Positions 43,678 through 52,098 of a stretch of DNA of 53,687 bases are shown here, in pieces. Source of the DNA: Planctomycetota bacterium (lineage in GTDB: Bacteria > Planctomycetota > Planctomycetia > Pirellulales > Thermoguttaceae); assembly GCA_030612765.1 (NCBI GenBank), contig JAUWNG010000008.1, positions 1 to 53,687 of the forward strand, given 5' to 3'. A model generated the notes under the pieces. The model was not told where the DNA came from, searched no databases, and saw only the letters and a list, made by a program, of their open reading frames with translations. The first letter of the stretch is position 1. Every line of letters begins with the position of its first letter. A program made the translations under genes and the position numbers.

Positions 43678-46305
43678 ATGCCCAACCATGCGGAATCGAC
43701 GTTGGAATCATACCTACCCCGATTCGGGCTAAGCTCGTTCCGTGAGGGGCAGGAGCGGGTAATCTCCACTGTGCTGGCCGGGCAGGACTGCCTGTGCGTG
43801 ATGCCCACCGGCGGCGGAAAAAGCCTCTGCTACCAGTTGCCGGCCGTGGCCATCGACGGTCTGACGCTGGTCGTCTCGCCGCTGATCGCCCTGATGAAGG
43901 ATCAGGTGGATCAACTCCAGAAGTTGGGCCTGCCGGTCAGTTTTATCAACAGCACGCTGTCGGCCGCCGAACAGTACGACCGGCTCGACCGGATGGCCGC
44001 CGGCGAGTTTCAACTGGTCTACGTGGTGCCCGAGCGGTTCCGCAGCGGTCGGTTTCTCGACGCGGTCCGCGCGGTGGGGATCAAGCTGCTGGCGATCGAC
44101 GAGGCTCATTGCGTCAGCGAGTGGGGGCACGATTTTCGCCCCGACTACGCCCGGCTGGGTTATTTTCGCCGCATCCTGGGCAACCCGACCACGATCGCCC
44201 TGACCGCCACGGCCACCGGCCGGGTTCGCGACGACATCGTCAAGATGCTCGACTTGCGCGATCCGATGAAGTTAATTACCGGCTTCGCGCGGCCGAACCT
44301 GTTCTACGAGGTCCAATCGCCGTCGAGCGAACGGCGGAAGCCCGATAAGCTCATCGAGTTTCTTGAGAAAACGCCCGGCTCGGGCATCATCTACACATCG
44401 ACCCGCAAACGGGCCGAGGAGGTCGCCGCATTAGTCGCCGAGCGGACCAAACGCCGCACGGCCGTCTACCACGCCGGGCTGTTGCCCGACCAGCGAAAAA
44501 AAGCCCAAGAAGACTTCATGCACGGGCGGCGCGAGATCGTCGTGGCCACCAACGCCTTCGGCATGGGCATCGACAAGGCCGACGTCCGCTTCGTCGTCCA
44601 CTACAACATTCCCGGCAGCGTCGAGGCGTACTATCAGGAGGCGGGCCGAGCCGGACGCGACGGACTACAGTCGCACTGCATGATGCTCTACCACGCCTCG
44701 GACCGATATATCCAGGAGTATTTCATCGAAACCGCGTATCCCGACCGGGAGCACGTCCGCGCGGTCCACGACTTCCTCCGCGAACGCGAGGAAAACCCCA
44801 TCGAGATGACCCAGGACGAGGTGAAGCAGGCGCTCGGCCTGCCGATCGGCGGCGACGGGGTGGGTAACTGCGAGCAACTGCTCGAAAGCGCCGGCGTGTT
44901 GGAACGCATGATCGCCTCGCACAACATGGCCTCGGTGCGGATCGACAGCGACCTGCCCACCCTGGTCGATCTATTGCCCCAGCAGGCCAAGACGCAGCGA
45001 AAGGTGATGCAATCGGTCCAGCGGCTGGTCGGCCCGCGGCGGCAGGAACTCGTCCAGTTCCATTTCCGCAGTTTGTCGGTCCACGACGAGATGGACCATA
45101 CGTCGCTTACCCGCGCTCTGCACGAGTTGAACAAGCTGCAATCGTTTACTTACGTACCTCCGTTCCGCGGTCGGGCGATACGCATGATCCGCCGCGACCT
45201 GGACTTCGACCGGTTGGAGATCGACTTCGAGGCCATCGAGCGGCGCAAAAAGATGGAGCAAGATAAACTAGAGTGGGTGATCCGCTTCGCGCGCGGGGGT
45301 TCATGCCGGCAGAGGGAGATTTTGCGCTACTTCGGCGAGGAGAACGCGGCGGCTTGCGGCCACTGCGACAACTGCCGGCTACGCGAGGCTGGGCGAGGGC
45401 TGGCCGGTTCACCGGCCAGTGAATCCTATCGAGGGCTGGCCGGTTCACCGGCCATTGATGGAAAGGTTCTCGAAACGGTCCGCATGGTTCTCAGCGGAGT
45501 GGCACGCACCCAGGTCAGCATTTCATGCGGGAAAAACCTGATCGCAAAGATGCTTTGCGGCTCGAACGACTCGAAGATAAAAAAGCTGCGGCTGAACAAA
45601 CTCAGCACCTTCGGTTTGTTGGAGCATCTGAGGCAGCAAGAGGTATTGGAGATCATTGACGCTCTGTTTTCGGCGCGGTGTTTGCAGCAGGTGGACGTGG
45701 ACCGCTATCGGCCGGTGGTTGAACTAACCGACTTCGGCGGAGAGGTGATGCGCGGCCAGGCGACGCTAAATTGTAACCTGTCGTTGCCGGAGTATCTTCT
45801 GCGAAAGCTGGCGGGAAACGGAGAGAGAAGAGAGAAGAGAGAAGAGAGAGGAGAGGAGAGTGAAGGGCGGGGGAATAGCTCTTCTCCCTCTTCTCCCTTC
45901 ACTCCTCTCTCTTCCGATCCCGACCCCGACCCCGAACTGCTCGACGCCCTGAAACGCTGGCGGGAGGAGATATCCGACGAGGCGGGCGTTCCGGCTTACT
46001 ACATCTTCACCAACGACACGCTTGTGGAGTTGGCCCGCCATCGACCGGCCGACCGTGAGACGCTGCTTTCGATCCGCGGCATCAGCCCGGCAAAGGCCGC
46101 ACGCTACGGCGTCACGCTGCTGGAGATCGTGGCCGAAGCGGGAGGACAAGGAGACAAGGAGATGGGGAGACAAGGAGATGTCGATTTGTCGGCCCCCTCC
46201 TTGTCTCCTTGTCTTCCCGTCTCCCCATCTCCTTGTCCCCCCACCCCCGATTCCCGCCACTGGACCCGTCGGCTATTGTCGGCTGGATTTTCGATCGAGC
46301 AGTAG
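43678..46305 (+). CDS. recQ: ATP-dependent DNA helicase RecQ with three repeat-derived insertions
   Basis: RecQ unwinds DNA during recombination and repair. The 875-residue protein has Walker A MPTGGGKS near 42-49, DEAH in AIDEAHCVSEWGHDFRPDYA, the RecQ zinc region (SCRQREILRYFGE ... CGHCDNC), a winged-helix RQC domain and an HRDC domain (LLDALKRWREEISDEAGVPA). The start is ATG 43678, with GAGG about eight bases upstream. Three stretches are low complexity and repeat-derived, all at domain borders: a duplicated RGLAGSPA around 572-595, an RE-rich stretch near 715-745 (GERREKREERGEESEGRG), and the C-terminus (about 822-865, GQGDKEMGRQGD onward). All keep the frame. The ATPase core is intact. 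Confidence 0.94.
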   Translation: MPNHAESTLESYLPRFGLSSFREGQERVISTVLAGQDCLCVMPTGGGKSLCYQLPAVAIDGLTLVVSPLIALMKDQVDQLQKLGLPVSFINSTLSAAEQYDRLDRMAAGEFQLVYVVPERFRSGRFLDAVRAVGIKLLAIDEAHCVSEWGHDFRPDYARLGYFRRILGNPTTIALTATATGRVRDDIVKMLDLRDPMKLITGFARPNLFYEVQSPSSERRKPDKLIEFLEKTPGSGIIYTSTRKRAEEVAALVAERTKRRTAVYHAGLLPDQRKKAQEDFMHGRREIVVATNAFGMGIDKADVRFVVHYNIPGSVEAYYQEAGRAGRDGLQSHCMMLYHASDRYIQEYFIETAYPDREHVRAVHDFLREREENPIEMTQDEVKQALGLPIGGDGVGNCEQLLESAGVLERMIASHNMASVRIDSDLPTLVDLLPQQAKTQRKVMQSVQRLVGPRRQELVQFHFRSLSVHDEMDHTSLTRALHELNKLQSFTYVPPFRGRAIRMIRRDLDFDRLEIDFEAIERRKKMEQDKLEWVIRFARGGSCRQREILRYFGEENAAACGHCDNCRLREAGRGLAGSPASESYRGLAGSPAIDGKVLETVRMVLSGVARTQVSISCGKNLIAKMLCGSNDSKIKKLRLNKLSTFGLLEHLRQQEVLEIIDALFSARCLQQVDVDRYRPVVELTDFGGEVMRGQATLNCNLSLPEYLLRKLAGNGERREKREERGEESEGRGNSSSPSSPFTPLSSDPDPDPELLDALKRWREEISDEAGVPAYYIFTNDTLVELARHRPADRETLLSIRGISPAKAARYGVTLLEIVAEAGGQGDKEMGRQGDVDLSAPSLSPCLPVSPSPCPPTPDSRHWTRRLLSAGFSIEQ
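45388..45460. repeat. Direct repeat of a small palindrome inside recQ
   Basis: GGGCTGGCCGGTTCACCGGC occurs twice, at about 45391 and 45432, separated by about 20 bases. Each copy contains a hairpin (GGCCGGTTCACCGGCC). It is read as RGLAGSPA twice, right after the zinc region and before the winged helix. Confidence 0.85.
45818..45915. repeat. Purine-rich array with inverted pyrimidine arm inside recQ
   Basis: GAGAGAAGAGAGAAGAGAGA-type units (7-bp period GAGAGAA) are followed by the inverted CTTCTCCCTCTTCTCCCTTC. It lies between the RQC and HRDC domains and is translated as a charged linker and a Ser/Pro-rich linker. Confidence 0.85.
46141..46245. repeat. Inverted array (GGAGACAA / TTGTCTCC) at the recQ 3' end
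   Basis: GGAGACAAGGAGACAAGGAG with GGGGAGACAAGGAGAT is followed by its inverted arms TTGTCTCCTTGTCTTCCCGT and TCCCCATCTCCTTGTC. It encodes the tail after the HRDC domain. Confidence 0.85.
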
Positions 46306-46649
46306 GCCGGTTCGTGACCCGGCAAGTAAAATGATCGCCGAGTTGCAACCTTGCCGTTACCCACATTTTGTCCCGGAGGGACGTTTCGATAATAGCCCAG
46401 CAGTGTACTGCTGGGATGACGGGATGTTCCGCTTGATCCTCAGAAGTCCCGTAGGGACGGTCGAAAATAGCCATCACGGTTCGACCGTCCCTACGGGACG
46501 GATTATGGACTTGGCCTCCTTCCTTTCCCAGCGATAAATCGCTGGGCTATTGTCAAACGACCCTATGGGTCGAAATCGCCGCTGTTTCCGAAGTATCGCA
46601 ATCAAAAAAATGTGGATAAGGACAAGGGTTGCAATCCGGCCTGCATTTT
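46306..46649. other. Intergenic region with several short palindromes
   Basis: No gene is seen. It contains GTCCCGTAGGGACGGTCGA with the inverted GTTCGACCGTCCCTACGGGA (46446-46500) and smaller hairpins CCCAGCAGTGTACTGCTGGG (46397-46416) and CCCAGCGATAAATCGCTGGG (46527-46546). These are further dispersed repeat types, probably also 3'-end structures of recQ and of the convergent HEAT gene. Confidence 0.7.
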
Positions 46650-48479
46650 CTATTGTCCCAGCTTTTGCAGAGTATTTGCCGCCGCTTCGCGGATCGTGGG
46701 TGAATCGGATTTCAGTAGTTTTCGGACGTGGGAAATCGCCGGCTCGGCACTGCCGTCGAGTTTTGCCAGCGACAAGAGGGCCGCGTGACGGACCCGGTTT
46801 GAGGGGTCGTCCAATGCCTCGATCAGCAGCGGAACGGCTCCGGGGAAACCGCCCAACACTTCAACCGCTCCGCAACGGAGCAATGTATTCGGATTTTTCA
46901 GCGCCGCCAGCAGTGGGGCTGAGTTCTCGGATGCGATTTTTTGCAACGCCACAACGGCCTCCTTGCGCAATCTGTCCCAATAGTAAGATTCAGCGAGCAG
47001 ATCGAGCAATGCGGGGATTGCGCTCTTGGCATCGAGGCCAAAGATTGCCAACGTGCGAGCGGCGTTCTCCTGATCCTTCGAGATGTCCTTAACTATCTCG
47101 ATCAATATCGGAATCGCCGGGCGGGAGCGAGCGCCCGCCTTCAGCAGCGCGGTACGCAACATGTCCCATTCATCATCGTCCCACGAAAAATTAAAATGAT
47201 CGGACGATAAGCCATCAAGAATCACTTGCATAGCCGGCGCATAGTCCGGCTCAATTACACCAACGGCACAGGCAAAATTCGAGGCGCAGGCATACGGGGG
47301 ATCGGAGTCAATCAAGCGAACGAGCAACGGAACCGAGCTCTTGGCTTTCGGGCCGATCAGGGCCAGGGCCACGGCGGCCTTGCTTCTGCCCAGTTCATCT
47401 TCCTCAAGCGATCGACTGAGCACGCGCACCAATTCAACGCTATGGGGATCGATCCGCGCGGCGGCAATCGCCGCCTCGGCGCGGGCCTCATGGTTGTCCT
47501 CGGCAATGCCAATGTTATCAAAAGTCCCCTTTGTGTCGCGTATGAGATCAAGCAGCGCGGGCATGGCTTTTTTTGCCCGTGGCCCCAAGGTTCCCAAGGT
47601 TCTCGCGGCGGTTCCCGCCACCGGCCGCCAAGTGACTGGATGACCGTAGCGATACGCCTTTCGGCTTTTCAGTGTCTCGATAAGCGCGGGAATCGCGGGC
47701 GCGGCATCGGCACCGAGCTTTCCCAGAGCATCCGCCGCCTCGTGCTGCACGTCGCCCTTTTTGTCGCGTAGTGCATGGATCAACCCCTCGACGGCAACTT
47801 GCGTCGTCGGGCGAATCGATCCCAAAGCCTTGGCTGCAGCGACACGGACAAAATCTTTATCGTCTTTCAGGCTATCCACGAGCATTGGAATGGCGGGAGT
47901 TGCGTTAGGACCAATTTGACCAAGTGCCCAGACCGCCTCCCGGCGCACCGGCCAGTCACGGTCCTTCAATCGCCGGACCAAGGATGGGATGGCCGCTTTT
48001 GCGACGGGACCGATCTCTCCCAAAGCGAACGCGGCATGGCCTCGCACACCCGGTCTCTTGTCCGCCAAACACCGTTCCAGCGGCCCGACCGTATCTTCGC
48101 CCATCCTCCCCAGCGCTACTGCCGCACTCAGGGCCACGTCAGTGACCGGCGTTTCAAACGCGGACCGACGTGGTTCCGGCTCGCCGAGCCGCTCGACGAG
48201 CTTGGGGATCGCCTCCGTCGCGTCCTTGCCGATCGCGCCCAAGGCGTACGCGGCCGCTTGACGGGTGTGGTCATCTCGGGCGTCCAGCAAGCGAATCAGT
48301 CGCGGCACGGCGGGCGCCGCGTCAATACCATGCTCTTCCAATTCACAGATTGCCCTGAGTTGAGTCTTTTCAACCTCCAGGGCCTTGAGCAACTCGGCAA
48401 CGCTGCGAGTCTCTTCGCCGAGCAGGCAGTGGGACTGAATCAGGATGAGTGACAGAATCGCCAGGAAAATGGTTTTCAT
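46650..48479 (-). CDS. Secreted HEAT-repeat protein
   Basis: The 609-residue protein has a signal peptide (KTIFLAILSLILIQSHCLLG). The rest is almost entirely HEAT/PBS-lyase-type helical repeats of about 35 residues, for example ARDDHTRQAAAYALGAIGKD, KDRDWPVRREAVWALGQIGP and DDPSNRVRHAALLSLAKLDG. HEAT solenoids bind other proteins; the partner is unknown. Such proteins are abundant in planctomycetes. Roughly a dozen repeats can be seen. It runs toward recQ with a palindrome-rich gap between, and divergently from ftsH across a gap of about 230 bp. Confidence 0.88.
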   Translation of the reverse strand: MKTIFLAILSLILIQSHCLLGEETRSVAELLKALEVEKTQLRAICELEEHGIDAAPAVPRLIRLLDARDDHTRQAAAYALGAIGKDATEAIPKLVERLGEPEPRRSAFETPVTDVALSAAVALGRMGEDTVGPLERCLADKRPGVRGHAAFALGEIGPVAKAAIPSLVRRLKDRDWPVRREAVWALGQIGPNATPAIPMLVDSLKDDKDFVRVAAAKALGSIRPTTQVAVEGLIHALRDKKGDVQHEAADALGKLGADAAPAIPALIETLKSRKAYRYGHPVTWRPVAGTAARTLGTLGPRAKKAMPALLDLIRDTKGTFDNIGIAEDNHEARAEAAIAAARIDPHSVELVRVLSRSLEEDELGRSKAAVALALIGPKAKSSVPLLVRLIDSDPPYACASNFACAVGVIEPDYAPAMQVILDGLSSDHFNFSWDDDEWDMLRTALLKAGARSRPAIPILIEIVKDISKDQENAARTLAIFGLDAKSAIPALLDLLAESYYWDRLRKEAVVALQKIASENSAPLLAALKNPNTLLRCGAVEVLGGFPGAVPLLIEALDDPSNRVRHAALLSLAKLDGSAEPAISHVRKLLKSDSPTIREAAANTLQKLGQ

Positions 48480-48709
48480 GGGTCAATCTCCGGTTCGTCG
48501 TTCCCGCTCCACCATTATCCCTTCCTGCCCTGTCCCCGCAAGATGGATGCCGGGGCTGTGCCGGTTGTGTTGGAGATCGGGGCATTGCCGGCTCGGGAGC
48601 GACGACGCCCCGGTCGCCAAACGCCCTTGCGTCAGATATACTTGTTGGATGGGAGACTATATCGTCCCGCCGTTCTGGTGGGTAGGGAGTGTTTGGAAAG
48701 AAGTGATTC

Positions 48710-50659
48710 ATGCCTGATCCGTCAGAGAGCAACGAGAAGAAATCGCCGCCGCCGAGGAAGCCACACCCGAGTCCGCTGGCCGGCGCGTCCACCTGGTGGT
48801 TTCTGCTGGCGCTGGCGGTGGTGGCGGCGTTCATTTATTATTACAAGAGCCAAAACAACCGTTCGCAAATCACCTACGGCTTCTTCCGCCGCCAGTTGGA
48901 AGAGGACAAAAACGTCGCCGGCGTCGAGGTGCAAGGGGCGAAGGTATTCGGCGAGTTCAAGGTGGCCCCGATCGACCCCGACGCAAAACCCGGCGCCGAC
49001 GGGACCTCTCCCAGGCTGAACAAGAAGTTCGCCGTCGTCCTGCCGCCGATGGCACTGACCGATCCAAAATTAGACGAGGTCTTGCGCAAACACCTCAAGC
49101 GGGACTATCGGGCGTCGGAGCCGCGCGACAACACCGTCCTGGTTTTGACGGTCTACATGCTCATCACGGTCGGCTTGTTCGTCGGCCTGTGGATACTGTT
49201 CCGCAAGGCCCGCGATTCGTTCTTCTCCGGCGGTCTGACCGGAGGGTTCGCCAAGAGCGGCGCGCGGCGATACGATGGGAGCGACAAACCGGTCACCTTC
49301 GAGGACATCGCCGGATTGGAGAACGTCAAGCACGAGTTGCAGGAGATCGTCGAGTTCCTCCGCAACCCGGAAAAGTTCCAGCGGCTCGGCGCGCGGGTGC
49401 CTAAGGGTATCCTGCTGATGGGCGCCCCCGGCACGGGCAAGACGCTGTTGGCCCGCGCCGTGGCCGGCGAGGCGGGCGTACCCTTTTTCTCGATCAACGG
49501 CTCCGAGTTCATACAGATGTTCGTGGGCGTCGGCGCCGGACGGGTACGCGACCTGTTCAAGACCACCAAGGAAAACGCGCCGGCCATCCTGTTCATCGAC
49601 GAAATCGACGCGGTGGGCCGCCACCGCGGAACGGGCGTCGGCGGCGGTCACGACGAACGCGAGCAGACGCTGAACCAAATCCTCAGCGAGATGGACGGCT
49701 TCACGCAGAACGAGTCGGTCATCGTCATGGCCGCCACGAACCGCCCCGACGTGCTCGATCCGGCGCTGCTGCGCCCGGGGAGGTTCGACCGCCACGTCAC
49801 CGTCGATCGCCCCAGTCTCAAGGGCCGTCTGGCGATCTTCGAGGTCCACAGCCGCGACGTGCCGCTGGACATCGACGTCGATCTGGAGCAGTTGGCCGCC
49901 GGCACCGTCGGCCTGACCGGCGCCGACATCCGCAACCTGGTCAACGAGGCCGCGCTGTGGGCCAGCCGGCACGATAAAGACTACGTCGACATGTCCGACT
50001 TCGACTATGCCCGAGACAAGCTCTTGATGGGCGCGAAGCGCGAGGACGTCCTTTCCGATCAGGAGAAGTCGATGACGGCTTATCACGAGTCGGGCCACGC
50101 CTTGCTGGCCTGGCTGGTGCCCAGCATCGACAAGCTGCACAAGGTCTCGATCGTCCCCCGCGGCCGTTCGCTCGGCGCCACGCAGTTGTTGCCCGAGGAA
50201 GACCGCGTAAACATCAGCGAAAGCGAGTTGCACACTCGGCTGCTGTTCCTGCTGGGCGGTCGGGCGGCCGAGAAGCTGGTATTCGATCAGTACAGCGCCG
50301 GGGCCGAGGACGATTTGAGCAAGGCCACGCAACTGGCCCGGCGGATGGTTACGCACTGGGGTATGAGCGATCGGCTCGGCCCGGTCGCCTTCCGCGACAG
50401 CGAGGACCATCCCTTCCTGGGGCGCGAGATGGCCGAGCCGCGCCGCTTCAGCGAGCACACCGCGCAGGTGATCGACGAGGAGGTCTCGCGGATGCTGCGC
50501 GACGCCGCGGACCGAGCGACCTCGATGCTTCAGGAACACCGCGACAAGCTCGACACGATGGCCAAACGGCTCAAGGAAGTTGAAACGCTCGACGAGCCGG
50601 AGATCAAGAAACTGATCGGCCCGTCGCCCGACAGGCCGGCCGTGAAATCTCCTTCATAA
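48710..50659 (+). CDS. ftsH: ATP-dependent zinc metalloprotease FtsH
   Basis: FtsH degrades misfolded membrane and regulatory proteins. The 649-residue protein has two membrane helices ([18 protein letters not shown] and [20 protein letters not shown]) around a periplasmic domain, then the AAA+ module with Walker A GAPGTGKT near 238-245, Walker [11 protein letters not shown], and SRH GRFDRHV. The protease domain has the zinc motif HESGH near 459. All core residues are present. A palindromic repeat and then nuoB follow. The N-terminal 25 residues are Pro/Lys-rich. The start is ATG 48710 and precedes the first helix directly. Confidence 0.96.
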   Translation: MPDPSESNEKKSPPPRKPHPSPLAGASTWWFLLALAVVAAFIYYYKSQNNRSQITYGFFRRQLEEDKNVAGVEVQGAKVFGEFKVAPIDPDAKPGADGTSPRLNKKFAVVLPPMALTDPKLDEVLRKHLKRDYRASEPRDNTVLVLTVYMLITVGLFVGLWILFRKARDSFFSGGLTGGFAKSGARRYDGSDKPVTFEDIAGLENVKHELQEIVEFLRNPEKFQRLGARVPKGILLMGAPGTGKTLLARAVAGEAGVPFFSINGSEFIQMFVGVGAGRVRDLFKTTKENAPAILFIDEIDAVGRHRGTGVGGGHDEREQTLNQILSEMDGFTQNESVIVMAATNRPDVLDPALLRPGRFDRHVTVDRPSLKGRLAIFEVHSRDVPLDIDVDLEQLAAGTVGLTGADIRNLVNEAALWASRHDKDYVDMSDFDYARDKLLMGAKREDVLSDQEKSMTAYHESGHALLAWLVPSIDKLHKVSIVPRGRSLGATQLLPEEDRVNISESELHTRLLFLLGGRAAEKLVFDQYSAGAEDDLSKATQLARRMVTHWGMSDRLGPVAFRDSEDHPFLGREMAEPRRFSEHTAQVIDEEVSRMLRDAADRATSMLQEHRDKLDTMAKRLKEVETLDEPEIKKLIGPSPDRPAVKSPS

Positions 50660-50720
50660 AGCCGCGACCGTTGGTCGCGCCTGGGTGGCACGGGCATCTT
50701 GCCCGTGTTCTGCTCAGAAG

Positions 50721-50796
50721 TAGAGTCGAGCGAAGCGAGCCTCACCACTGTTGGACTGTTCGTTTGGTGGGGCTCGCTTCGCTCGCCCCACCCTAC
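50721..50796. repeat. Palindromic element between ftsH and nuoB
   Basis: GTAGAGTCGAGCGAAGCGAG and the inverted CTCGCTTCGCTCGCCCCACC enclose a short spacer and end with CCACCCTAC, like family D at 20170-20251. It could end ftsH transcription. Confidence 0.8.
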
Positions 50797-50842
50797 ATCT
50801 TGGGGGGAGTCGGCGTCGGTTCCAAACGACCTGAATGTAGGA

Positions 50843-50848
50843 TATACT
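50843..50848 (+). promoter_or_regulatory. Possible -10 box of nuoB
   Basis: TATACT (five of six) lies 38 bases before the nuoB ATG; the position 17 bases upstream reads TTCCAA, a weak -35. It suggests that nuoB has its own promoter after the ftsH 3' palindrome. Confidence 0.3.
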
Positions 50849-50886
50849 AAAGCGTTTGCGGCCACGACGGCGTAAGGAATCAGATA

Positions 50887-51528
50887 ATGGCACAACCTTG
50901 GATTGAAGGACGGTTTGAAGAGGGCGTATTGGTCGCAACCCTGGAACAGACGATCAATTGGGCACGCCAGAGCAGCCTCTGGCCGCTGACGTTCGGGGTG
51001 GCTTGTTGCGCGATCGAGATGATGACGGCCGGGGCTTGCCGCTTCGATATAGACCGGTTTGGGGCCGGAGCGTTTCGACCCAGCCCGCGACAGGCCGACC
51101 TGATGATCGTCGCCGGCACGGTCACTTTCAAGATGTCCAGCCGCATCCGACGGCTTTACGAGCAGATGGCCGATCCGAAATACGTGATCGCCATGGGGGC
51201 GTGCGCAATCGCCGGCGGGCCGTACTTCGAGCACGGTTACCACGTGGTCCGCGGCGTGGACCTGGTGGTCCCGGTCGACGTCTACATCCCCGGCTGTCCG
51301 CCCCGGCCCGAATCGCTGCTCGAGGGCTTGATGCGGCTGCAAGACAAAATCCGCGGCAAGCGGCTCGCTCGGGAAAAGGACGGCCACGGTATGTTGAGCC
51401 ATCTTTTCCAGCGTGGCGAAAAGGTCGAAGACGAGTTGCCCGTGCCGATCCAGAGCGGGTATGTGCGGGTGGATGAGATACAATCACTCGCTCGGCAAGG
51501 TGATGGGGCGAAGGTTGCGGGAGAATGA
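50887..51528 (+). CDS. nuoB: NADH-quinone oxidoreductase subunit B, separate from the nuo cluster
   Basis: NuoB holds cluster N2, the last iron-sulfur centre before quinone. The 213-residue protein has the cluster ligands in VACCAIEMM (tandem Cys), [10 protein letters not shown] and IPGCPPRPE, and [20 protein letters not shown] around the quinone site. The start is ATG 50887 with AAGGA about nine bases upstream. All other nuo genes of the window lie at 18.5-30 kb on the opposite strand, where nuoB would be expected between nuoA and nuoC. So complex I assembly here depends on two unlinked transcripts. The C-terminal tail after about residue 165 is longer than in many NuoB proteins. Confidence 0.95.
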   Translation: MAQPWIEGRFEEGVLVATLEQTINWARQSSLWPLTFGVACCAIEMMTAGACRFDIDRFGAGAFRPSPRQADLMIVAGTVTFKMSSRIRRLYEQMADPKYVIAMGACAIAGGPYFEHGYHVVRGVDLVVPVDVYIPGCPPRPESLLEGLMRLQDKIRGKRLAREKDGHGMLSHLFQRGEKVEDELPVPIQSGYVRVDEIQSLARQGDGAKVAGE

Positions 51529-51533
51529 ATAGA

Positions 51534-51562
51534 TTGACGCCTGGTGTATAATATTCTATGAT
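51534..51562 (+). promoter_or_regulatory. Promoter of hicB
   Basis: TTGACG at 51534-51539, a spacer of 17 bases, and TATGAT at 51557-51562, each five of six matches. The leader would be about 20 bases and includes GAGGAG eight bases before the hicB ATG. Confidence 0.55.
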
Positions 51563-51587
51563 CTAAGGGCGTTGAGGAGTTCACAAA

Positions 51588-51797
51588 ATGCGTCTTCTCG
51601 TCAATTTAATCTACGATCAAGAATACAAGGGCTATGTGGCCGACGTGCCGGAATTGCCCGGCTGTATGAGCCAGGGCAAAACGGTCGAGGCCGCCCTGAA
51701 AAACGTCAAGGAAGCCATCTCGCTCTACGTCGAGACGGTTCCGCCGAAAAAGCTAAAGAGCGAGCGGCCTGCGATCACGACAACCGTGGAGGTGTAG
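51588..51797 (+). CDS. hicB: HicB-family antitoxin
   Basis: A 69-residue HicB-like protein, MRLLVNLIYDQEYKGYVADV followed by PELPGCMSQGKTVEAALKNV and KEAISLYVET, the partial RNase H-like fold of the family (D/E-x-x-G-Y-x-x-x-V-P-x-L-P-G-C). It lacks a C-terminal DNA-binding domain, as short HicB proteins do. It has a good promoter and ribosome site. The neighbouring HicA-like gene is interrupted by a stop codon. HicB would normally bind and block HicA. Confidence 0.9.
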   Translation: MRLLVNLIYDQEYKGYVADVPELPGCMSQGKTVEAALKNVKEAISLYVETVPPKKLKSERPAITTTVEV

Positions 51798-51798
51798 G

Positions 51799-52017
51799 TT
51801 GGGACGGTTGGCGGGTATTTCCGGGTGAGCGGCGGTGGCGGTCTTCGTGCGGGCCGGCTACCACGTTGTTCGGCAAAAGGGGAGTCACGCTGTTCTCGGC
51901 AAGCGTGGACGCCCCAATCTCGTGATACCAATGCACCGGTCCGTCGCACCTTTCCTGTTGCGAAGTCAAATACGGCGTGCCGGATTGACAGAAGATTGTT
52001 TTCTCGAATTGCTGTAA
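51799..52017 (+). pseudogene. HicA-like mRNA interferase gene interrupted by a nonsense codon
   Basis: One base after the hicB stop a TTG (51799) opens a frame reading GRLAGISG, then TGA at 51826-51828, then AAVAVFVRAGYHVVRQKGSH and LRSQIRRAGLTEDCFLELL to the stop at 52017. HicA proteins start M-x-R-L-x-G-I-S-G-R, so the TGA sits exactly where an Arg codon (CGA) is expected; a C-to-T change explains it. The catalytic His in QKGSH is retained. Translation could restart at GTG 51835, giving 60 residues without the first part of helix 1. Whether that product is active cannot be told. Confidence 0.8.
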
Positions 52018-52069
52018 TGATGCCAAGACAGGGAGATTGCGCTCGGGGACGTGCCTCCCCGCCGTCCGG

Positions 52070-52093
52070 CACAGCCGAGGGCGGCTGTGCTAC
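52070..52093. repeat. Half copy of palindromic element family C
   Basis: CACAGCCGAGGGCGGCTGTG followed by CTAC matches the right half of family C. It lies just beyond the 3' end of the metallopeptidase gene. Confidence 0.8.
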
Positions 52094-52098
52094 AGAGT

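Noticed and set aside
51540-51552. TTGACG with the nearest TATAAT as the hicB promoter
   Set aside because: The spacing is only seven bases, too short for a promoter; TATGAT at 17 bases fits better.
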